Shown one piece after another: positions 37,089-48,501 of a stretch of 64,000 nucleotides of DNA. The stretch's first letter is position 1. The number at the start of each line of letters is the position of its first letter. The translations under genes were made by a program, and so were the position numbers. Origin of the DNA: Candidatus Methylacidiphilales bacterium. Its GTDB lineage: Bacteria; Verrucomicrobiota; Verrucomicrobiia; Methylacidiphilales; JAAUTS01. The notes under the pieces are model-generated. The model ran no database searches. It worked only from the letters and a program-made list of their open reading frames with translations, and was not told the DNA's origin. The stretch is from the NCBI GenBank assembly GCA_028713655.1, contig JAQTNW010000005.1, forward strand, positions 1 to 64,000. The letters run 5' to 3'.

Positions 37089-37514
37089 CTATAAAACGGG
37101 TATTCCAAGCCGCTGGGCGGCCGCCATCATCCGCGCATCGTTGGTGACGAGCGGAAAATCCTGTGCCAAATCGCAAGCCGCCAGGTGAAGCGCATCCAGC
37201 GAACGCAGCGGAACGGCTGGATGGCAACTTTGCATCATCTGCTGTGCTTTGCGAAAAGATGTGCTGTCTGCGGGCAGTAGTTTTAGTTCAGCCGAGTTCA
37301 CCTGCCTCGTGAACCCTGTCCATGCGGCTTGCCGCGCTTCAAATGTTATTCTCCCGTTCCGTTCCTTGGCAAGCAGCGCGCTGAACACCTCGGTGTAGGC
37401 CAGTTCCAAACTGGCCGAGGGCTGGCCATCCACCAAGGCGATGTAATGTTCGCTATCCGGTTCCGGCGTCAATAGTTTGACAATGATGCTGCTATCCAAA
37501 TACATGTGGGTCAC
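37089..37514 (-). CDS. PIN-domain toxin (VapC-like) between gyrB and gyrA
   Basis: A protein of 141 residues starting with GTG 37514, which overlaps the antitoxin stop in a GTGA (ATG 37505 is also possible). PIN residues: Asp in MYLDSSIIVKLL, Glu in LELAYTEVFSALL, Asp in RSLDALHLAACD, and Asp in LVTNDARMMAAA. This is a ribonuclease toxin family. It is inserted between gyrB and gyrA and ends 17 bases before gyrA, so gyrA may be transcribed through it. It is unlike the PIN protein at 33678 in sequence. Confidence 0.82.
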   Translation of the reverse strand: MTHMYLDSSIIVKLLTPEPDSEHYIALVDGQPSASLELAYTEVFSALLAKERNGRITFEARQAAWTGFTRQVNSAELKLLPADSTSFRKAQQMMQSCHPAVPLRSLDALHLAACDLAQDFPLVTNDARMMAAAQRLGIPVL

Positions 37515-37846
37515 CAGCGTTCGTCACGTTCCGCCCGGATCAACTCGGTTGAGAAGGGGCCTGCTGTTTGCATGGGCATGGAAGCCAGCAACTCACGATC
37601 CACCCGGAAAGGCTTGCGTTTCGGAGCAGAATCCACCGGCACCAAGCGGGCTTTGGGCTTGCCGTCACTGGTAATAACAACCTCCTTGCCCCCCGCCACC
37701 AGTTCCAACAAAGCTGACAAGTGTGCCTTGGCGGAACGGATGTTGATCGAAGGCCCGAAGGACGGAAGCACCATGACAGCGTCCCTGACCCGCGCCGATG
37801 AAGACCCAGTGGGGAGCTTGTATTTTATGACCTTCTGCTTTTTCAT
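37511..37846 (-). CDS. Phd/YefM-type antitoxin
   Basis: A protein of 111 residues. The Phd/YefM core is at about residues 33-75: INIRSAKAHLSALLELVAGG, then EVVITSDGKPKARLVPVD. The N-terminal 30 residues (MKKQKVIKYKLPTGSSSARV) extend beyond the usual start and may be unstructured, or the true start may be further in. The C-terminal tail would wrap the toxin. Gap to gyrB is 57 bases. It would repress its own promoter. Confidence 0.78.
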   Translation of the reverse strand: MKKQKVIKYKLPTGSSSARVRDAVMVLPSFGPSINIRSAKAHLSALLELVAGGKEVVITSDGKPKARLVPVDSAPKRKPFRVDRELLASMPMQTAGPFSTELIRAERDERW

Positions 37847-37903
37847 ACTCTAAATGTAGTCACAAGTGGTCTCAATGTCAATATATTTCGAATCCTCACG
37901 TGA

Positions 37904-40414
<2,511 letters not shown>

Positions 40415-40504
40415 TCAGCAACCTAATTCTGGAGAAAAATCGCATCACAACCCATTAATTTTGAATGGGTTATGCGGCTTGCAAACATGCGCTGTGCGGA
40501 AGGA

Positions 40505-40544
40505 AAATGAAAGGCCCCGGAACCGCTTCGACAGCTCCGGGGCC
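40505..40544 (-). terminator. Intrinsic terminator after nrdJ
   Basis: Stem ggccccgga (40513-40521) pairs with tccggggcc (40536-40544) over a 14-base loop. On the minus strand it is followed by TTTCATTTT, a usable T-rich tail. It lies 25 bases after the nrdJ stop and before gyrB. Confidence 0.65.
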
Positions 40545-40568
40545 AGCTTACTAACAAGGGAAACTGGA

Positions 40569-43565
40569 TCAACTGCAACCGAGAGAAGATCCGCAATTCA
40601 AACAAGTGGCGCATGAGCCCGTATGCTTGATCTTGCTGCTGCCGCATTCCGGACAAGCCATCCCATCGCGGTAGCGTACCGTCAGCCCATCGCTCTCTTT
40701 TTCTCCGGAATGGCGTATCGCCATCTTGTGGACATTGGCTGTGGGCGAGTCATGCTCCACCGCCAATTCGGGCACCGGCCTATTTAACGTTTTTTTTTCA
40801 GCCTCCCGCACTTCCTTCATCGGGAATTCGGGCTGGTTGAAGTTCGGCGAATTGGCCTCGCGGTAACCCTCGATAAACTGGCAGCCCAGCCAGCGGAAAA
40901 TGTAATCCGTGATCGACTTCGCAATCGGGATGTCGGGATTCTTTGTAAACCCGCTGGGTTCATACCGCGTATGGGCGAACTTCTTGACCAATGCCTCCAA
41001 CGGAACGCCATACTGGAGCGAGAGCGAAACCATCGTGCCCAACGCATCCATCAGGCCGCCGATTGTGCTGCCTTCCTTGGCCATCGTGATGAAAACCTCA
41101 CCCGGCTGCTTGTCATCAAACAAGCCCACTGTGATGTATCCTTCATGGCCTGCGATATCGAACTTGTGCGTGATGGAAATACGTGTGTCGCTCATACGGC
41201 GGCGCACGGGCCGGGGCATTTCGGCAACCACGGGCGCCGGAGCTTCATCCTTGCCGCCCATGTCCTTCGTCTTTTTCGTGTTCAGCGGGGCCGAACGCTT
41301 CGATCCGTCGCGGTAAATGGCGATGGCTTTCAAGCCCAGTTTCCACCCTTCGATGTAGGTGTTCATGATGTCCTCGACCGTGGCCGTGCTCGGCAGGTTC
41401 ACCGTCTTGGAAATGGCGCCGCTCAGGAACGGCTGCGCCGCGGCCATCATGCGAATATGCCCTTTATAGTGGAGGGACCGGGTTCCATTGGCCGGTTTGA
41501 AGGCGCAATCGAAAACCGCAAGGTGTTCTTCCTTCAACGCCGGGGCTCCTTCGATGGTGTCATTTTTGTCAATATACTCAACCATGGCAGCGGTCTGTTC
41601 GTCCGAATACCCCAGGTTTTTCAACGCCTGCGGGACCATCTGGTTGACAATCTTCAGCATGCCGCCGCCCGCGAGAAGCTTGTACTTCACCAGCGCAATG
41701 TCAGGCTCGATGCCGGTCGTGTCGCAGTCCATCAGGAAACCGATGGTCCCGGTCGGGGCCAGTACGGTCACCTGCGCGTTGCGGTACCCGTGTTCATGCC
41801 CCTTTTCAAGGGCTTCATCCCAGGCGTTGCGCGCCGCTTCCTGCAGGTAGGCCGGGCAGCTCGGGTCGATATGATCCACGCTCTGGCGGTGCAACCGGAT
41901 GACCTCCAGCATGGACTCCACATTGTCCTTGGACAAGGGCTTATCGATGTTGAAACAGCGCGCATCCCGGTAGCCCGGGAACGGGCCGACATGCGACGCC
42001 AGCTCGGCGCTGACTTCGTAGGCATGGCCGGTCATGATGGCGGTCAGGGCGCCCGCCAGCCCGCGGGCCTCGTCGGAATCATAACCATATCCATAACTCA
42101 TGATAAGCGAACCAAGATTCGCGTAGCCCAGGCCCAAGGTGCGATAAATATGGGAGTTGACCGTGATGGCCGCCGTCGGATAACAGGCGTTGTCCACCAG
42201 GATTTCCTGAGCGGTAATGAAGATGCGCACCGCCGCCTTGTAGCGTTCCACATCGAAGGTTCCATCCTCCTTTTTGAATTTGACGAGGTTCAGCGATGCC
42301 AGATTGCAGGCCGTGTCGTTGAGGAAGAGGTATTCCGAGCACGGGTTGGTGGAATGCTGGCGGTCGGTGCCCTTGCAGGTGTGCCACTTGTGGATCGTGT
42401 CGTCAAATTGCATGCCCGGGTCCCCGCAGGTCCAGGTGCCTTCGGCGATTTTTCTTAACAACTCTCTGGCGCTCTTTTTCTCCACCTTGCGGTTGCCCAT
42501 CACGGTGCGCGTCCACCACTCCCCGTCCTTCATGGCTGCTTCGACAAAGCTGTCACTGGCGCGGACGGTCAGATTTTCGTTCTGATACATCACGGAACCG
42601 TAGGCGTCGCCGTTGAAATTGCCGTCGTACCCCTGCTCAATGAGCGCCCAGGCCTTTTTCTCTTCCTTCATCTTGCACTCGATGAATTCCTCAATGTCCG
42701 GGTGCCAGTCCTTGAGCGTGTTCATCTTGGCCGCGCGGCGGGTTTTGCCGCCCGATTTCACCACATTGGCGATCTGGTCATAGACCTTTAAAAACGACAA
42801 CGGCCCGCTGGGGCGCCCGCCGCCGCTCATTTTTTCGCGGGTGGAACGGATGGTTGAAAGGTCCGTGCCCGTGCCCGAACCAAACTTGAACAGCATGGCC
42901 TCGCTGCGCGCCAGTTCCATGATGGATTCCATGTTGTCATCCACGCTCTGGATGAAACACGCGCTGCACTGCGGCTTTTCATATTGGGTCGCCGCGCGCT
43001 CAGCCTTGCCGGATTCGCGATTGTAGAAAAAATTGCCGCGGCCGCTGGTTTTGCCGGTGCCATACTGGTGGTGCAAGCCCACGTTGAACCAGACCGGCGA
43101 ATTAAACGCGCCGAACTGGTTGACGCAAAGCCAGGTCAGCTCTTCATAAAAAATCTCAGCGTCTTCCTTCGAGGCAAAATAGCCGTCGGCGATTCCCCAA
43201 TCCGCGACCGTCCGCGTCACGCGATGGATCAACTGCTTGATGGAGTTTTCCCGGCCGCCCTTCGCCGGGTCAGTGCCATGCGAGATGTCGCCATAAAAAT
43301 ATTTTGAAACCGCTATCTTCGTGGCCAGAAGGCTCCAGGATTTCGGGACCTCAACATTCTCCTGCTTGAAAATAATTTTGCCGCCGTCATCCGCGATTTC
43401 AGCGGTTCGGAGCTCCCACTCGATCTCATCATACGGATGCACGCCGTCCCGGCTAAACACACGTTTAAAACTCATGCCTGTGCCTGTGGGAGCGGTTTGG
43501 CGTCTCCCCAATTTACCGGTTGCAGGCTCGTTTGTGCGTGAAATTTTGCTGGAAGCTTGGATCAT
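40569..43565 (-). CDS. nrdJ: Adenosylcobalamin-dependent (class II) ribonucleotide reductase
   Basis: The enzyme makes deoxyribonucleotides using coenzyme B12 and needs no oxygen. It has 998 residues. Visible motifs: QCSACFIQSV near the first half with one active-site Cys, KFGSGTGTDLSTIR, NPCSEYLFLNDTACNLASLNL with the central Cys-x-Glu site, and APTGTIGFLMDCDTTGIEPD. The end is a Cys-rich zinc ribbon (CPECGSSKIKHTGSC, then CLNCGSSLGCS), as in NrdJ of this subclass. The start may be 43565 or ATG 43475. No class I subunits are in the window. Confidence 0.94.
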   Translation of the reverse strand: MIQASSKISRTNEPATGKLGRRQTAPTGTGMSFKRVFSRDGVHPYDEIEWELRTAEIADDGGKIIFKQENVEVPKSWSLLATKIAVSKYFYGDISHGTDPAKGGRENSIKQLIHRVTRTVADWGIADGYFASKEDAEIFYEELTWLCVNQFGAFNSPVWFNVGLHHQYGTGKTSGRGNFFYNRESGKAERAATQYEKPQCSACFIQSVDDNMESIMELARSEAMLFKFGSGTGTDLSTIRSTREKMSGGGRPSGPLSFLKVYDQIANVVKSGGKTRRAAKMNTLKDWHPDIEEFIECKMKEEKKAWALIEQGYDGNFNGDAYGSVMYQNENLTVRASDSFVEAAMKDGEWWTRTVMGNRKVEKKSARELLRKIAEGTWTCGDPGMQFDDTIHKWHTCKGTDRQHSTNPCSEYLFLNDTACNLASLNLVKFKKEDGTFDVERYKAAVRIFITAQEILVDNACYPTAAITVNSHIYRTLGLGYANLGSLIMSYGYGYDSDEARGLAGALTAIMTGHAYEVSAELASHVGPFPGYRDARCFNIDKPLSKDNVESMLEVIRLHRQSVDHIDPSCPAYLQEAARNAWDEALEKGHEHGYRNAQVTVLAPTGTIGFLMDCDTTGIEPDIALVKYKLLAGGGMLKIVNQMVPQALKNLGYSDEQTAAMVEYIDKNDTIEGAPALKEEHLAVFDCAFKPANGTRSLHYKGHIRMMAAAQPFLSGAISKTVNLPSTATVEDIMNTYIEGWKLGLKAIAIYRDGSKRSAPLNTKKTKDMGGKDEAPAPVVAEMPRPVRRRMSDTRISITHKFDIAGHEGYITVGLFDDKQPGEVFITMAKEGSTIGGLMDALGTMVSLSLQYGVPLEALVKKFAHTRYEPSGFTKNPDIPIAKSITDYIFRWLGCQFIEGYREANSPNFNQPEFPMKEVREAEKKTLNRPVPELAVEHDSPTANVHKMAIRHSGEKESDGLTVRYRDGMACPECGSSKIKHTGSCATCLNCGSSLGCS

Positions 43566-43700
43566 ACTTTTCCCTCAGATATCTAATTTAGCTTAACTAT
43601 TCAAATGTTCTATGTACTTGTCGTGAAATCTACTCAAAATCCGACGATGAATTGCGAAAGTAACTCTACTAATTGTAGTGTCAAACCAAAATCTCGTCAA

Positions 43701-43743
43701 ATATCCACAATATGTGGATAGAATGCGAATATCCTGTGGATAT
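43701..43743. promoter_or_regulatory. Cluster of DnaA-box-like sites upstream of nrdJ
   Basis: Three 9-mers, each one mismatch from TTATCCACA, lie within 43 bases: ATATCCACA (43701-43709), and on the other strand CTATCCACA (43721-43713) and ATATCCACA (43743-43735). The first two form a perfect 8-bp inverted repeat, TATCCACA-ata-TGTGGATA. They lie about 140-180 bases before the nrdJ start and next to the der stop. They could bind DnaA or another repressor (NrdR boxes are similar in type but read differently). Confidence 0.4.
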
Positions 43744-45119
43744 CAGGATTGGGGCGACATTTGGGCTTCGCTCTTGCCTTTCACAACCCATTGCAGCGGG
43801 CAACCTTCCAGATCAAACTCGGCCCGGACCTGGCGTTCCAGGTAACGCTGGTAGTCCGGCGTCCATAATTTCTTGTCGTTTATAAAGGCCACAAGCGTGG
43901 GAATTTCAACCCCCTCTTTCTTCGGGGAAACATAGTAAATCTTCATGGATTTACCCAGATTCGAGGCCGGATTCTGCAGGCTGAGCGCCTTTTGGATCAC
44001 TCGATTCAAAATACCCGTCGGCAAAGCCTGCAATTTGAGTGCCCTGATTTTTTTCATCGCCTGCAGCCAAAGCTCCAGGCCCTTGCCTGACTCAGCGCTA
44101 ATAAACAACACTGGCGCATAGCTGACAAAAAACAGCTCCCGGCGCACGGCTTCCTCATATTCCTTGCGGAACTCCTGGTCGTTCGTGGCTTTTGCCTGCT
44201 TCAACGCTTCCTTCGACACCAAATCCCATTTGTTCACCAAAATGACGCAGGGCTTGGCCGCGTCCTGGATCAATCCCGCGATCTTCTTTTCCTGTACACT
44301 GACACCTTGCAAAGCGTCAACAACCAGCACGCAAAGATGCGACCGGTTGATCGTGTGGGCCGTCCGCCCGGTCATGGCCTGCTCCAGTTCATCCTTGATG
44401 CGGCCCTTCTTCCGCATGCCGGCCGTATCCACAAAGCAATACGACTGCCCGTAGTGCGTGAACTCCACATCCACCGCATCACGCGTCGTGCCGGCAATCG
44501 GGCTGACAATGACACGGTCCTCTTTCAACAGCGCGTTGATCAGGGAGGATTTCCCCACATTAGGCCGCCCCACCATGGCCACCCGGAATTGCGTCTCGGA
44601 TCTATCGGGCGGCGCCTCCCCGGCAGTCCAGTTTTCAGCCAGGGCCGACATGAGTTCGTCCATTCCCAGCCCGTGCGCCGCCGAAATCGGAAACACCTTG
44701 GAAAATCCAAGCCGGTAAAACTCGGATGCGGCATCCGCCTGCTTTCCGGAATCAACCTTGTTCACCACCAAAAAAATGCGCTTCTTCTGCGCCCTGCGAA
44801 GCTTGGAAGCCACCGCGGCATCCAGCGGATTCAGCCCGTCCCGCCCGTCCACCACCAGCAAGATGTCCGAAGCCGTTTCCATGGCAATATCGACCTCGCG
44901 CTGGATGGCCTCTTCAAAACCTGACTGGTCCTCGAGACCTATCCCACCGGTATCCACCAATGTGAACGGATGCCCCTGCCAGACGCAATCATGGCTGACC
45001 CGGTCCCGCGTCACCCCCGGGAAATCATAAACCAGGGAAATCTGCTTTCGCGCAATCCGGTTGAACAGCGCCGATTTGCCGACATTCGGCCTCCCCACAA
45101 TTGCAACGATCGGACTCAT
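43743..45119 (-). CDS. der: Ribosome-assembly GTPase Der (EngA)
   Basis: Der helps 50S subunit assembly. From ATG 45119 (MSPIVAIVGRPNVGKS) it is 458 residues with two GTPase domains. The first has G1 GRPNVGKSALFNR, G3 DTGGIG and G4 NKVD. The second has GRPNVGKSSLINALLK, DTAGMRKKGRIKDELEQ and NKWDL. The KH-like C-terminal domain ends in QWVVKGKSEAQ. The upstream reading to 45203 overlaps pgsA and is not conserved. It is 10 bases after pgsA. Confidence 0.96.
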   Translation of the reverse strand: MSPIVAIVGRPNVGKSALFNRIARKQISLVYDFPGVTRDRVSHDCVWQGHPFTLVDTGGIGLEDQSGFEEAIQREVDIAMETASDILLVVDGRDGLNPLDAAVASKLRRAQKKRIFLVVNKVDSGKQADAASEFYRLGFSKVFPISAAHGLGMDELMSALAENWTAGEAPPDRSETQFRVAMVGRPNVGKSSLINALLKEDRVIVSPIAGTTRDAVDVEFTHYGQSYCFVDTAGMRKKGRIKDELEQAMTGRTAHTINRSHLCVLVVDALQGVSVQEKKIAGLIQDAAKPCVILVNKWDLVSKEALKQAKATNDQEFRKEYEEAVRRELFFVSYAPVLFISAESGKGLELWLQAMKKIRALKLQALPTGILNRVIQKALSLQNPASNLGKSMKIYYVSPKKEGVEIPTLVAFINDKKLWTPDYQRYLERQVRAEFDLEGCPLQWVVKGKSEAQMSPQS

Positions 45120-45129
45120 GTAAAAAGCC

Positions 45130-45717
45130 TCAATGGCGCGACCCGCCGGACACGGTCGCGGCGCTGCCATTGGCCAGTTGGATGCCGCGCGACATATAGA
45201 CAACCAGTGAAATAAAGGTGAAAAGCCCGGCCAACCACACCATCTGGCGGATGGGCAAAAAACTCAGCTTCAACAAAATGGCTGACACAGTTGCCAGTTG
45301 CAGGCAGGTGGCAACCTTGCCGGTCCAGTGGGGTATGACCTGGATCTTGTGGTTCAGAACATGCAGCACCAAAAACCCCACAAGCTGGATCGCGTCGCGC
45401 CCGAGCACCAGAACCAAAAACCAGAGTGGCAAATGGTTCAATCCCGGCACTTTAATAAAACTCAATGTGACAATCGCCGAAAGCATCAGCGCCTTGTCCG
45501 CAATCGGGTCCAGGAGCGCGCCGATTTCACTCCTCTGTTTGTACTTGCGCGCGATCCAGCCATCCAACGCATCGGAAACGGATGCCGCCAAAAAAGCCCC
45601 GACCGCAATCCACCGGAACAATTCCTGGTGCGACGGCAGGTCGTAGTACAACAACCCCGCGATAAACACGGGGATGAGCAAAATCCGGAAAATGGTGATG
45701 TACGTCGCGAAAGTCAT
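45130..45717 (-). CDS. pgsA: CDP-diacylglycerol-glycerol-3-phosphate 3-phosphatidyltransferase
   Basis: The enzyme makes phosphatidylglycerol phosphate. It is a membrane protein of 195 residues with about five helices. The CDP-alcohol phosphotransferase motif is complete: D-A-L-D-G-W-I-A-R, eight residues, G, three residues, D, three residues, D (residues about 49-75, ending LLDPIADKAL). It lies just upstream of der on the same strand. The product could be another CDP-alcohol transferase, but length and context favour PgsA. Confidence 0.88.
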   Translation of the reverse strand: MTFATYITIFRILLIPVFIAGLLYYDLPSHQELFRWIAVGAFLAASVSDALDGWIARKYKQRSEIGALLDPIADKALMLSAIVTLSFIKVPGLNHLPLWFLVLVLGRDAIQLVGFLVLHVLNHKIQVIPHWTGKVATCLQLATVSAILLKLSFLPIRQMVWLAGLFTFISLVVYMSRGIQLANGSAATVSGGSRH

Positions 45718-45808
45718 GTGCCAGGTTTTCTGAATTCTAAATTCTGCATTCTTCCATTTTCACTGCGCTTCCGCGCTCGCGACGGATGTCGCGAATTGCG
45801 TCTTTGCG

Positions 45809-47155
45809 TTAAATCTTCCCCTCATCCAGCATCCGCAAGGTCCGGTTCAGCCGCGACAGCACGCGTTCCTTGCCCATCACTTCCAGCATGGGATACAACG
45901 AAGGCCCGATCGGGCGCCCGGAAACGCCCAAACGGCACGGATGCACAAACGCGGCCGTTTTCAACCCACCCGCCGTTGCCGATTCCACCAGGGCTGCCTC
46001 CAAAGCCTCAGCCTTCCATGAGGACAGTTGCGTAAATTTTGCGATCAACTCCCGGAGCCGCTCCACCGCCACATCCGCTTTCAATGTCTTGGCCACTGCC
46101 TTGGGATCGTATGCAAATTCCTCATTCAAAAACGGCTCAATCCATTCCGGCAAATCGCGGCCCAGCTTGATTTTTTCCCGAATAACATCCAACGCACCCT
46201 GCAAATAAGCGGCGTCGATTTTCGAAATATCCACTCCCTTGTGCGCCAGATAGTGGCGCGCATATTCATGGTAGGCCTGCGGTGTGAACGCGCGCCAGTA
46301 TTCGCCATTCACCCAATAAAGTTTGTTCAAATCGAAGCGCGCATTGCCCCGGTTGACCTGCGGCAAATCAAACTTTTCGATCACCTCGCCGATGTCGATC
46401 ACCTCGCGGTTGTCCTTCGGCGACCAGCCTAACAGACAGAGATAATTCCGCAGCGCCTCGGGCAGGTAACCCTGTTCGATGTACTCGCCAACCGAGGCTC
46501 CTTCGTCGCGCTTGCTCATCTTCGACCCGTTCGTGTTCAGGATCAGCGGGATGTGCGCGTATTTCGGCGGCTGCGCCCCCAACGCCTCGAACAAGGCGAT
46601 ATGCTTGTGCGTGTTGGACAAATGGTCCTCGCCCCGGATGACGTGGGTGATTTTCATCTCCAGATCATCCACCACATTCACAAAATGAAACACCGGCGAG
46701 CCGTTCTTGCGCACGATCGTCGGATCCGGTTCCGTTGTCCGGTCAAACGTGATCTCGCCGCAAATCAAATCCTTAACGATGCCCGGCGTTTTCGGCAGCC
46801 GGAAGCGGATCGAGCCGTCGGGGTCACTGTAGGCTTTGTCAGCAGCCAATAGTTTTTCGACATACCCCTTATAGAGATCCGAACGCTGGCTTTGATAATA
46901 TGGACCCAGGTCCCCTTTCCCCCCGCCGCCTTCCTGAGCGCCTTCATCCCAGTCCAAGCCCAGCCATTTCAACCCCTTGAAAATAATGGCCACAGCCTCG
47001 GGCGTATTGCGCGCGGCGTCGGTGTCCTCGATGCGCAGGATGAATTTGCCTCCCGTATGACGGGCATACAGCCAGTTGAACAGCGCCGTGCGGGCGCCTC
47101 CAATATGCAGCAAACCCGTCGGCGACGGGGCAAAACGAACACGAACATCACTCAT
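45809..47155 (-). CDS. gltX: Glutamyl-tRNA synthetase
   Basis: A class I aminoacyl-tRNA synthetase of 448 residues. HIGH-like motif: FAPSPTGLLHIGGARTAL; KMSKS-like motif: GSKMSKRDEGASV. HVIRGEDHLSNTHKHI and LCLLGWSPKDNRE are further hallmarks. The C-terminal anticodon-binding domain is slightly short compared with typical 470-500-residue enzymes. With no gatCAB or glnS in the window, it cannot be told whether it also charges tRNA-Gln. It precedes pgsA by 91 bases. Confidence 0.94.
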   Translation of the reverse strand: MSDVRVRFAPSPTGLLHIGGARTALFNWLYARHTGGKFILRIEDTDAARNTPEAVAIIFKGLKWLGLDWDEGAQEGGGGKGDLGPYYQSQRSDLYKGYVEKLLAADKAYSDPDGSIRFRLPKTPGIVKDLICGEITFDRTTEPDPTIVRKNGSPVFHFVNVVDDLEMKITHVIRGEDHLSNTHKHIALFEALGAQPPKYAHIPLILNTNGSKMSKRDEGASVGEYIEQGYLPEALRNYLCLLGWSPKDNREVIDIGEVIEKFDLPQVNRGNARFDLNKLYWVNGEYWRAFTPQAYHEYARHYLAHKGVDISKIDAAYLQGALDVIREKIKLGRDLPEWIEPFLNEEFAYDPKAVAKTLKADVAVERLRELIAKFTQLSSWKAEALEAALVESATAGGLKTAAFVHPCRLGVSGRPIGPSLYPMLEVMGKERVLSRLNRTLRMLDEGKI

Positions 47156-47310
47156 AAATTTATCCAGGGGGATTTGAACCAGCTATTTAACCGCAACCGA
47201 CGCCAGGACGGCAACTACAACATTTATAAAACTCAGCGGACATAAAATGGCCGAACCAGCAGAGGAAAATGAAGAATGTGGAATTCGGAAAACTAGGACC
47301 GCCACGGCCT

Positions 47311-47355
47311 CGTCATTGCGAGGAGCACAGCGCAGCCGGATGACGCGGCAATCCA
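47311..47355 (+). repeat. 45-base dispersed repeat, second copy
   Basis: This unit (cgtcattgcgaggagcacag to acgcggcaatcca) matches 30471-30515 over 45 positions with 8 mismatches and no gaps. The 'cattgcgaggag ... gcggcaatcc' form is typical of short intergenic palindromic repeats in several phyla. It lies in the 263-base gap between gltX and pqqE, where I see no gene. Confidence 0.65.
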
Positions 47356-47418
47356 GGGCAATTAGATGGAGGGATGGGTGCCGCGAGCCCCATCCTGCGT
47401 ATCCCACACGCGTCATAT

Positions 47419-48501
47419 TTATCCCGGGGGATTTTGGCGGTAAACCCAGACGGGTTCTTTCTCTCCAGCGTTGGCCTCCTCGATAAAGCGATCTATGATC
47501 TTGCGGTTGGGTGAAAGCGAGCAAACCGGATCGGTCGCGGCGGGATCACCGACGAGCAAGGCCGCCTGGCAGCGGCAGCCGCCATAGTCAATCTCGCGCT
47601 GGGGGCACTCACGGCAGGGCAACGGCATCCATTCCGTACCGCGGAATCGGTTAAAGCTGGCCGATTCATTCCAAATAGCCGCGAGACTTTGTTCCCGAAC
47701 ATTATCGAAAGAGAGGCCCGCGATGCTGCTCGCATTCGGGCAAGGTAAAACCTGCCCCATCGGATTGACCGTCAAGTAACGGCGGCCCCATCCCTGCATG
47801 CATGGTTTGGGACGATCTTCATAATAATCAGGCAGGACATAAAAAATATCCATTTTTCCCGCCAGCCGCGCTTTGGCAGCACGGCCCACCTCGATTGCTT
47901 CTTGAACCTGCCTGTGTGCGGGCAGCAGTTGGGGTTGGTTCAATTTTCCCCAGCCATAATACTGGACGTTTGCAAGTTCCAACCTCACCGCACCAAGTGA
48001 TTCCGCAAAACGGATAATCTCAGCCAGGCGCCCGATGTTAGCGCGATGCAGTACAACATTCAGACTAAGAGGCAATCCCGCCTCGCGAATACTTTGCACT
48101 GCATTGAGCTTCGAATCATGAGCTTTGCTCCCGGCAATGGCATTGGCCAGTGCCGGCTCATCAGCCTGAAAACTAATCTGCACTGAATCGAGCCCGGCGT
48201 CCTGCAGTTCCCTCGCGCGCGCAGCGGTCAGGCCGATTGCGCTCGTAATAAGGTTTGTATAGATCCCGAAATTGCGCGCCGCCCGAATCAACTCTGCCAG
48301 ATCTTTCCGGCCAAGCGGTTCACCTCCGGAGAGCCCGAGTTGCAGGACGCCCAGGGCGCCGGCTTCGGCGAATACGCGCTTCCACTCCCCGGTGGAAAGT
48401 TCCTGGCCGTCGGGATATTGCGCTGGATTGGAACAATAGGGGCAATGGAGCGGACACCGGTAGGTGAGTTCCGCCAGCAAGGCATAAGGCCGCTCTTTCA
48501 T
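47419..48501 (-). CDS. pqqE: PQQ biosynthesis radical SAM enzyme PqqE
   Basis: PqqE joins the Glu and Tyr side chains of PqqA, the first step of PQQ synthesis, with PqqD as chaperone. It has 360 residues. The radical-SAM cluster is in TYRCPLHCPYCSNP (about residues 13-26), followed by LSGGEPLGRKDL. The C-terminal SPASM region shows CMQGWGRR, CPNAS, CRECPQREIDYGGCRCQ and VCSLSP, giving ligands for auxiliary Fe-S clusters. The ATG overlaps the pqqD stop in an ATGA. Last gene of pqqABCDE. Confidence 0.95.
   Translation of the reverse strand: MKERPYALLAELTYRCPLHCPYCSNPAQYPDGQELSTGEWKRVFAEAGALGVLQLGLSGGEPLGRKDLAELIRAARNFGIYTNLITSAIGLTAARARELQDAGLDSVQISFQADEPALANAIAGSKAHDSKLNAVQSIREAGLPLSLNVVLHRANIGRLAEIIRFAESLGAVRLELANVQYYGWGKLNQPQLLPAHRQVQEAIEVGRAAKARLAGKMDIFYVLPDYYEDRPKPCMQGWGRRYLTVNPMGQVLPCPNASSIAGLSFDNVREQSLAAIWNESASFNRFRGTEWMPLPCRECPQREIDYGGCRCQAALLVGDPAATDPVCSLSPNRKIIDRFIEEANAGEKEPVWVYRQNPPG

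Noticed and set aside
36301-37188. A 295-codon plus-strand frame opposite gyrA and the PIN toxin
   Set aside because: Shadow of gyrA; no start signal and no family pattern.
40971-42458. A long plus-strand open frame (495 codons) inside nrdJ
   Set aside because: It is opposite a fully conserved reductase gene, has low-complexity His/Arg/Gly-rich composition typical of the complement of GC-rich codons, and matches no known family.
43566-43742. Cobalamin riboswitch upstream of nrdJ
   Set aside because: Class II reductases are sometimes controlled this way, but the gap is 177 bases and I found no B12-box-like sequence or suitable long pairing.
43701-43743. Replication origin near gyrB and the DnaA-like boxes
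   Set aside because: Only three imperfect boxes, no AT-rich unwinding region, and no dnaA, dnaN or recF nearby.
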